Part shown: positions 60,256 to 64,000 of the stretch, in pieces
How positions within the stretch are numbered: position 1 is the stretch's first letter
Layout: every line of letters begins with the position of its first letter
Source: JAKJGA01 sp029554345
GTDB taxonomy: Bacteria; Spirochaetota; UBA4802; JAFGJZ01
Direction of reading: 5' to 3'
Assembly (NCBI GenBank): GCA_035395685.1
Contig: DAOPBR010000004.1
Span: 1-64,000 of the forward strand
DNA length: 64,000 bases
The notes under the pieces: generated by a model
Databases searched by the model: none
The model's input: only the letters and a program-made list of their open reading frames with translations
What the model was told of the DNA's origin: nothing
Translations under genes and position numbers: made by a program

Positions 60256-60750
60256 TCATGAGCCGATGGTTCCGATCAGCGCATAATCATTCTCAAACCA
60301 TTTGCATTTCAAATGTATTATCATGTGCTGTGGATATTTGAATTTACCACCTATCTGCTTTTCCTTGTCATCTACTATGCTTATCTGGAGTACTTCCCAG
60401 GTCTTTCCGTCTTCTGATAAGAACATTACATTATGATCAACCTTATATTTGTATTCTATCCTCGTGCCAGATATAGATATTGTTGGAGAATCTATATTAG
60501 AATCTGAAACAATAATTCTATCTTGAGCCCAAATAATTTTTCCATTTTTAATCGATTTATTATTCGCAATTTTATTCTTTGTTATAATATTGTTAGACAC
60601 TCCCATTTCGCTCATATCTAATTGCGTTGGATCGATATAGGCCGCTTTGCCGTCAATAAAAACAACTCCCCATTTCGTTTCTTCCTTAGCGGAAGCAATG
60701 CAGAAAATAATTATGAAAGCAAATAAGATCAGAATCGTTTTTAATTTCAT
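60256..60750 (-). CDS. Secreted hypothetical protein
   Basis: A 164-residue exported protein: signal peptide ending near CIASA, then a strand-rich region (KWGVVFIDGKAAYID, GTRIEYKYKVDHNVMF). No lipobox. AGGAGG lies 6 bases before the ATG, the strongest ribosome site in the cluster. No family is recognised. Confidence 0.5.
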   Translation of the reverse strand: MKLKTILILFAFIIIFCIASAKEETKWGVVFIDGKAAYIDPTQLDMSEMGVSNNIITKNKIANNKSIKNGKIIWAQDRIIVSDSNIDSPTISISGTRIEYKYKVDHNVMFLSEDGKTWEVLQISIVDDKEKQIGGKFKYPQHMIIHLKCKWFENDYALIGTIGS

Positions 60751-60771
60751 TTTGTCCTCCTTAATTGATTT

Positions 60772-61071
60772 TTATTTATAATAGAATTCGTCTTTGATGA
60801 TCATAATCAAAACAAATGTTAAAAAAATGAAAAGGAATAGTCCAGTTAGGCCATGTTTGAAATCGTTATTTAATATATCTTTCTTATCTTTTCCAATAAT
60901 ATATGAAATAATGAAATTAACTGCTAAAGGAATTACAATAATCCAGGTCCAAACAAGATTGACAATTTTAGGCTTTTGCGGATACAGTATAAAAATACTA
61001 ATCGCACTTCCGATAATTGAGAAGTAAATAATAAACCATGCTATGCCTAATATTTTCTTGCTGGTTTTCAT
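60772..61071 (-). CDS. Small three-helix membrane protein
   Basis: 99 residues with three membrane helices (about 8-30, 37-60 and 73-93) and a charged loop KDKKDILNND. No family recognised. Starts 6 bases from the stop of the upstream gene, in one transcript with it. Confidence 0.45.
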   Translation of the reverse strand: MKTSKKILGIAWFIIYFSIIGSAISIFILYPQKPKIVNLVWTWIIVIPLAVNFIISYIIGKDKKDILNNDFKHGLTGLFLFIFLTFVLIMIIKDEFYYK

Positions 61072-61077
61072 TTTTTA

Positions 61078-61455
61078 CTAAAACTTCTTCTGAATAATTT
61101 TATATATTTTCGAAACTTCCCATATCGGCAAATGTTTATCATCAAGAAAAGGTCCGGAGGTATTAATTGCAACATGTTCATAAGGAACACCTTTTGATTC
61201 TTCGGGCGTTTCTATGCAAATCAGTAATTTCTTTTTGTAAATACCATATAAGGAAACATTTACCCAGGAAAATCCTTGATGAAGAATCCGTTCAAACTTT
61301 TTATGAAATTCTGATATTGCCGTAAAATAAATTTCAGATATTTCTTTTTTATCTTTATCTATGAAATTATATTCTATGATCAGATAATCATCGTATTCCG
61401 GAATAGATTCAAAAGAGCCGGTAATTCCTTTTATGATCAATTCAAGTTTTGTCAT
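61078..61455 (-). CDS. Small cytoplasmic hypothetical protein
   Basis: About 125 residues from the ATG at 61455 (GGTGA lies 5 bases upstream; a TTG 12 bases further out is an alternative). Strand-rich with helix EFHKKFERIL and conserved-looking VNVSLYGIYKKKLLICIETPEE. It could be an immunity-like protein by size and setting, but no family is identified. Confidence 0.45.
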   Translation of the reverse strand: MTKLELIIKGITGSFESIPEYDDYLIIEYNFIDKDKKEISEIYFTAISEFHKKFERILHQGFSWVNVSLYGIYKKKLLICIETPEESKGVPYEHVAINTSGPFLDDKHLPIWEVSKIYKIIQKKF

Positions 61456-61511
61456 TATTATCACCAAAACAAATAACTTTAAAACTTCCTATAGAATATG
61501 TCAAAGAAGAA

Positions 61512-61724
61512 TTATTCTATAAATATGATATTGTTTTCGACCGGTACGCTCGGGTTATTGCACTCATAAATTGAGTATGTTATGAAAAGAACATAGAAGA
61601 TAATAGCAAACCATTTAATGACATTCAAAGAATCTTTTAATCCGTTGCCGTGTAGTATATTTTGTAAAAAAATAAGAGGTAAAACAATAAAAGTGAAACC
61701 TAGAAGCGTGTATAATGTTTCCAT
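61512..61724 (-). CDS. Small two-helix membrane protein
   Basis: 70 residues with two membrane helices (about 4-22 and 36-53) and a short hydrophilic C-terminus. AAGGAT precedes the ATG. No family recognised. It lies between the pseudo-ABC gene and the previous gene in one direction. Confidence 0.45.
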   Translation of the reverse strand: METLYTLLGFTFIVLPLIFLQNILHGNGLKDSLNVIKWFAIIFYVLFITYSIYECNNPSVPVENNIIFIE

Positions 61725-61771
61725 TTAATCCTTCTTTATTCATCAGATTAAGGTCATACTCTCATTAATAA

Positions 61772-62440
61772 TTATTGATTAAGTAAATCTTTTAAATTAA
61801 TTATTTCATCAAATAAGTCTTTCATGTTTTCGTTGTAATGTGTAGGTATAATAACTATGCATTTATTTTCCTTTAGAAATTCCAAAATGGATTTCAGCCA
61901 TAGATTCTTGTACATCATGATTACTTCAGGCTTTATCCAATATGAAGAAAATACTTTTTTGTTATTCATGTAGCCGATAGCAGCACTAAGACGCCATTTC
62001 TCTCCGCTATACGTTGAATAATTTCTCGACATTCTCTCTGTTGTTAAACAGAAAATATTTATCAATTCATCAATGCTTGAAATTGTTTTAGAAGCCTTTA
62101 AACTATCATTTATAATATAAAAAACGCTTTTCTGAGGGAGTCTTATTCCGAGCAAATATTTCTCATAACCAGTAAAGCCTATAGTGCAACCTATCTTTTT
62201 TAATTCAGAATCTGAGATGTGATTATCGTCTAAAAAAATATTACCTTTATCTGATTTAATTTTTCCAGTTAGTATCCAGCTAATACCCCAACAATCATCT
62301 TCCAATAAAGTATCTAGGCAGTATATTTTACCAAATTGTAAGTTAGTAGAAAAATTATTTATTTCTTGATAAGTCTTGCCGGACGTAAAATGCTTGATAA
62401 TTCCATTATATGAAATGTTTTGCAATGATATAGATTTCAT
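61772..62440 (-). CDS. ABC-ATPase-like protein lacking Walker A and Walker B
   Basis: A 222-residue protein with the order of an ABC ATPase: strand SISLQNISYNG, GKIYCLDTL where Walker A should follow, GFTGYEKY at the Q-loop position, YSGEKWRLSAAIGYM as the signature position, VFSSYWIKPEVI at Walker B, and a kept H-loop PTHYNENM. The GKS/T and the DE of Walker B are both missing, so it cannot hydrolyse ATP in the usual way. The ATG at 62440 with GGAAGA is preferred to one 12 bases upstream. AT-rich; no membrane segment. May regulate or scaffold the membrane proteins nearby. Confidence 0.6.
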   Translation of the reverse strand: MKSISLQNISYNGIIKHFTSGKTYQEINNFSTNLQFGKIYCLDTLLEDDCWGISWILTGKIKSDKGNIFLDDNHISDSELKKIGCTIGFTGYEKYLLGIRLPQKSVFYIINDSLKASKTISSIDELINIFCLTTERMSRNYSTYSGEKWRLSAAIGYMNNKKVFSSYWIKPEVIMMYKNLWLKSILEFLKENKCIVIIPTHYNENMKDLFDEIINLKDLLNQ

Positions 62441-62566
62441 ATTTTCTTCCATTCATCAGTTTTCTAAAAAATCAGCTTGGTTATTAGATTGTTCCAACTG
62501 TTCGGTCTTTAAAATAATCTTTTAGTATAAATCAATATTTAATTGCTGAAAAAGTTTTGCCTTTAT

Positions 62567-63511
62567 TCACATCGAAAACAACCGGTATGCGTTCAGCGTG
62601 CACCACTTGTCGGGTTTGCCTTTTTTTATGCCGAGCAGTGAATGTACCGTTCCGTGAGTGTCGGCTTCGAGTTGAAACTTGCCGGATAAGTTTTGTTTAG
62701 AAACTATTTTATTGAAGTAAGGAATTATTCCGTCGTTGAGCTGGTTTTCTTCGGCAAGAAGTTTAAGTATAGAAAGTAAATCCGTCTGTGACAAAACCGG
62801 ATATATTATTTTTGAGAAATCATCATTGCAGTAAATTCCCTTGTGTTCATTTTTTAGAGTGAAAACTGCGTTTTTCAGGAATTTGATTCCTTTTTTAATT
62901 TCCAGATGATATTTATTGTAGATGTTCTTGTAAGGAGCAAGCGCTCCTAATACGCATGCTGTAGCGATTATGCTTGATGAAAACTTTTCGTTTTCTTCGT
63001 GCAAAAGTCCCCTGCCGGTTTTTCCGGTAAAATAAAGTTTGATGCTGTCTTTGAATCCCGCAACAGGTGAGTAGATCCATCCTCCGTCATGGCGCTGAAT
63101 TGATAATAGCCAGTCCGCGCATGTGTGGATTTCATCACCGGTGTAACCGCTTTTTATGAGTGATCTTAATATTGAACCCGTCCATCCCGCGCATGGAGTC
63201 AGCGGTTTCCATTCGGGTGAAAATCCTTTTCCTTCAACAAATGATTTTTCAATTATTCTTTTGATTAGCGGCTGAATGAAGCTTTCTTCGGCGCGCATTG
63301 CGCTTTCTGCGGCAAAAGTAAAATATAGAATATAAGAATTCAGAGACTTGAAGGATTTGCTGTTGAAAGTTTTTTCGAAATATGCTGCCGCTTCTTCGTA
63401 AGAAACGGAATAATCTTCGTGAAATATTTCTGTGACGGTGAGGTTTCTGATTATAGGATCATTTCTTTCTAGCAGCCAGTCGATGACGGGCTGCTTAAAA
63501 TAAGGATTCAT
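62567..63511 (-). CDS. Alpha/alpha-toroid (prenyltransferase/squalene-oxidase-repeat) protein
   Basis: A 314-residue helical protein with repeats such as LSIQRHDGGWIYSPVAG and TPCAGWTGSILRSLI, and CADWLL. The pattern is the squalene-cyclase/prenyltransferase repeat type. The catalytic DXDD or zinc motifs are not seen, so an enzyme role is unproven. It starts with a 4-base overlap (ATGA) on the TPR gene upstream. Confidence 0.7.
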   Translation of the reverse strand: MNPYFKQPVIDWLLERNDPIIRNLTVTEIFHEDYSVSYEEAAAYFEKTFNSKSFKSLNSYILYFTFAAESAMRAEESFIQPLIKRIIEKSFVEGKGFSPEWKPLTPCAGWTGSILRSLIKSGYTGDEIHTCADWLLSIQRHDGGWIYSPVAGFKDSIKLYFTGKTGRGLLHEENEKFSSSIIATACVLGALAPYKNIYNKYHLEIKKGIKFLKNAVFTLKNEHKGIYCNDDFSKIIYPVLSQTDLLSILKLLAEENQLNDGIIPYFNKIVSKQNLSGKFQLEADTHGTVHSLLGIKKGKPDKWCTLNAYRLFSM

Positions 63512-64000
63512 TTCGCTGTAAATTTTCCGAGATTTGCCTGAATCGCCGGATTTGTTTTATCGGCTTCGGCAGCTTTCTTTATCATTTCTGCAGCTTTGTC
63601 TTTTTTGCCCTGCGCAAAATAGCTTGCAGCAAAGTTATTCATAATTTCCGGAGAAGAAGGGTTTACTGAATAAGCTGTTGCGAACGCGATTTCCGCTTCG
63701 GGATATTTTTTAAGCATCATGAATGTTTTTCCAAGTTCATTCCACGCCGCGTACATTTCAAAATCGGCAGAAGTCGCTTTTTCAAAAAGTTCCTTTGCGC
63801 CCCAGAAGTTTCCGAGACCGTAACGGGCTTTTCCTATTATAAAATAAGCCATGGCATTGTTTTTTTCTTTCTCGGCGATTTTCTGACCGACTCTTACAGC
63901 ATCGTTATATTTTTTCATTTCAAGATAAACGAGACAGACGTCAATCATCGCGTTTGTGTCATTCGGTCTTATCTGAAGGCATCTTCCGAGATGAGAGAGC
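63508..64000 (-). CDS. TPR-repeat protein, 5' end outside the window
   Basis: At least 164 residues of tetratricopeptide repeats (repeated patterns like AMAYFIIGKARYGLGNFWGAKELF and AAWNELGKTFMMLKKYPEAEIAF). The frame continues without a stop to the window end (LGRCLQIRPNDTNA upstream of an internal ATG), so the gene extends beyond. It overlaps the toroid gene by 4 bases. The binding partner is unknown. Confidence 0.8.
   Translation of the reverse strand, partial: LSHLGRCLQIRPNDTNAMIDVCLVYLEMKKYNDAVRVGQKIAEKEKNNAMAYFIIGKARYGLGNFWGAKELFEKATSADFEMYAAWNELGKTFMMLKKYPEAEIAFATAYSVNPSSPEIMNNFAASYFAQGKKDKAAEMIKKAAEADKTNPAIQANLGKFTAK

Noticed and set aside
61772..62440. Functional ABC-transporter ATPase
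   Set aside because: Walker A and Walker B residues are missing, so normal ATP hydrolysis is not supported.

Overview
The window is an AT-rich, gene-dense bacterial chromosome segment, cut inside lgt at the left edge and inside a TPR-protein gene at the right edge. Many proteins begin with lipoprotein signal peptides, and there are a barrel-like outer-membrane candidate and CsgG-like surface proteins, so the cell is probably diderm. A PPi-type phosphofructokinase, an F-type ATP synthase, MptE-like DUF115 and DUF4846 proteins, and a 5S rRNA gene unlinked to 16S/23S would fit a spirochaete-like lineage, but I cannot fix the phylum from the sequence. UUG and GUG starts are fairly common, and hairpin-plus-T-run terminators are clear. 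No phage, integrase, transposase or CRISPR array was seen.

Layout. 1-2.3 kb: lgt end and a Cache-type chemoreceptor. 2.3-3.0 kb: an island of stacked hairpins and long palindromes. 3.0-7.6 kb: an accessory envelope cluster with CsgG-like proteins, two lipoproteins, an FGE-fold gene split by a frameshift at an A7 heptamer, a DUF4846 lipoprotein, and a decayed fragment of a second DUF4846 gene. 7.7-17.7 kb: housekeeping genes (PPi-phosphofructokinase, HAD phosphatase, tag, hybrid histidine kinase, cell-wall amidase, guaB, trpS, FecR lipoprotein). 17.9-23.1 kb: tRNA-Leu, HD-GYP, pssA, yaiI-like, ywbE-like, then the overlapping DUF115-coaE-SPOR operon. 23.2-26.6 kb: a PBP-like/CapA fusion and an LtaS-like sulfatase. 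26.7-26.9 kb: an orphan 5S rRNA with its own promoter and terminator. 26.9-33.1 kb: ankyrin lipoprotein, patatin, tRNA-Ala, a membrane sensor-like protein with an amidohydrolase, STAS protein, oxidoreductase, tRNA-Glu and tRNA-Lys. 33.4-41.4 kb: degenerate LytM protein, tsaD-ctpA-lipoprotein operon, pepF, Cache protein, PQ-loop protein, and a ClpX-like AAA+ ATPase whose stop codon lies in a 9-bp tandem repeat. 41.7-46.3 kb: csoR-copZ, two AraC regulators, two VOC proteins, a Cdd1-like protein and a YitT membrane protein. 46.4-53.8 kb: a cytidylate-kinase-like gene facing the complete ATP synthase operon (atpI-B-E-F-H-A-G-D-C), with an epsilon subunit that lacks its C-terminal helices. 53.9-58.4 kb: tRNA-Arg, NapH-like ferredoxin, DUF512 radical-SAM protein, MFS transporter and barrel protein. 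58.4-62.5 kb: hairpin repeats, a toxin-antitoxin pair, then an AT-rich row of small membrane, secreted and lipoprotein genes ending in an ABC-like protein without Walker motifs. 62.6-64 kb: an alpha/alpha-toroid protein and the TPR protein.

Most of the window is core metabolism and envelope biogenesis. The novelty candidates are the 3-7.6 kb FGE/CsgG/DUF4846 cluster and the 59-62.5 kb pseudo-ABC cluster.
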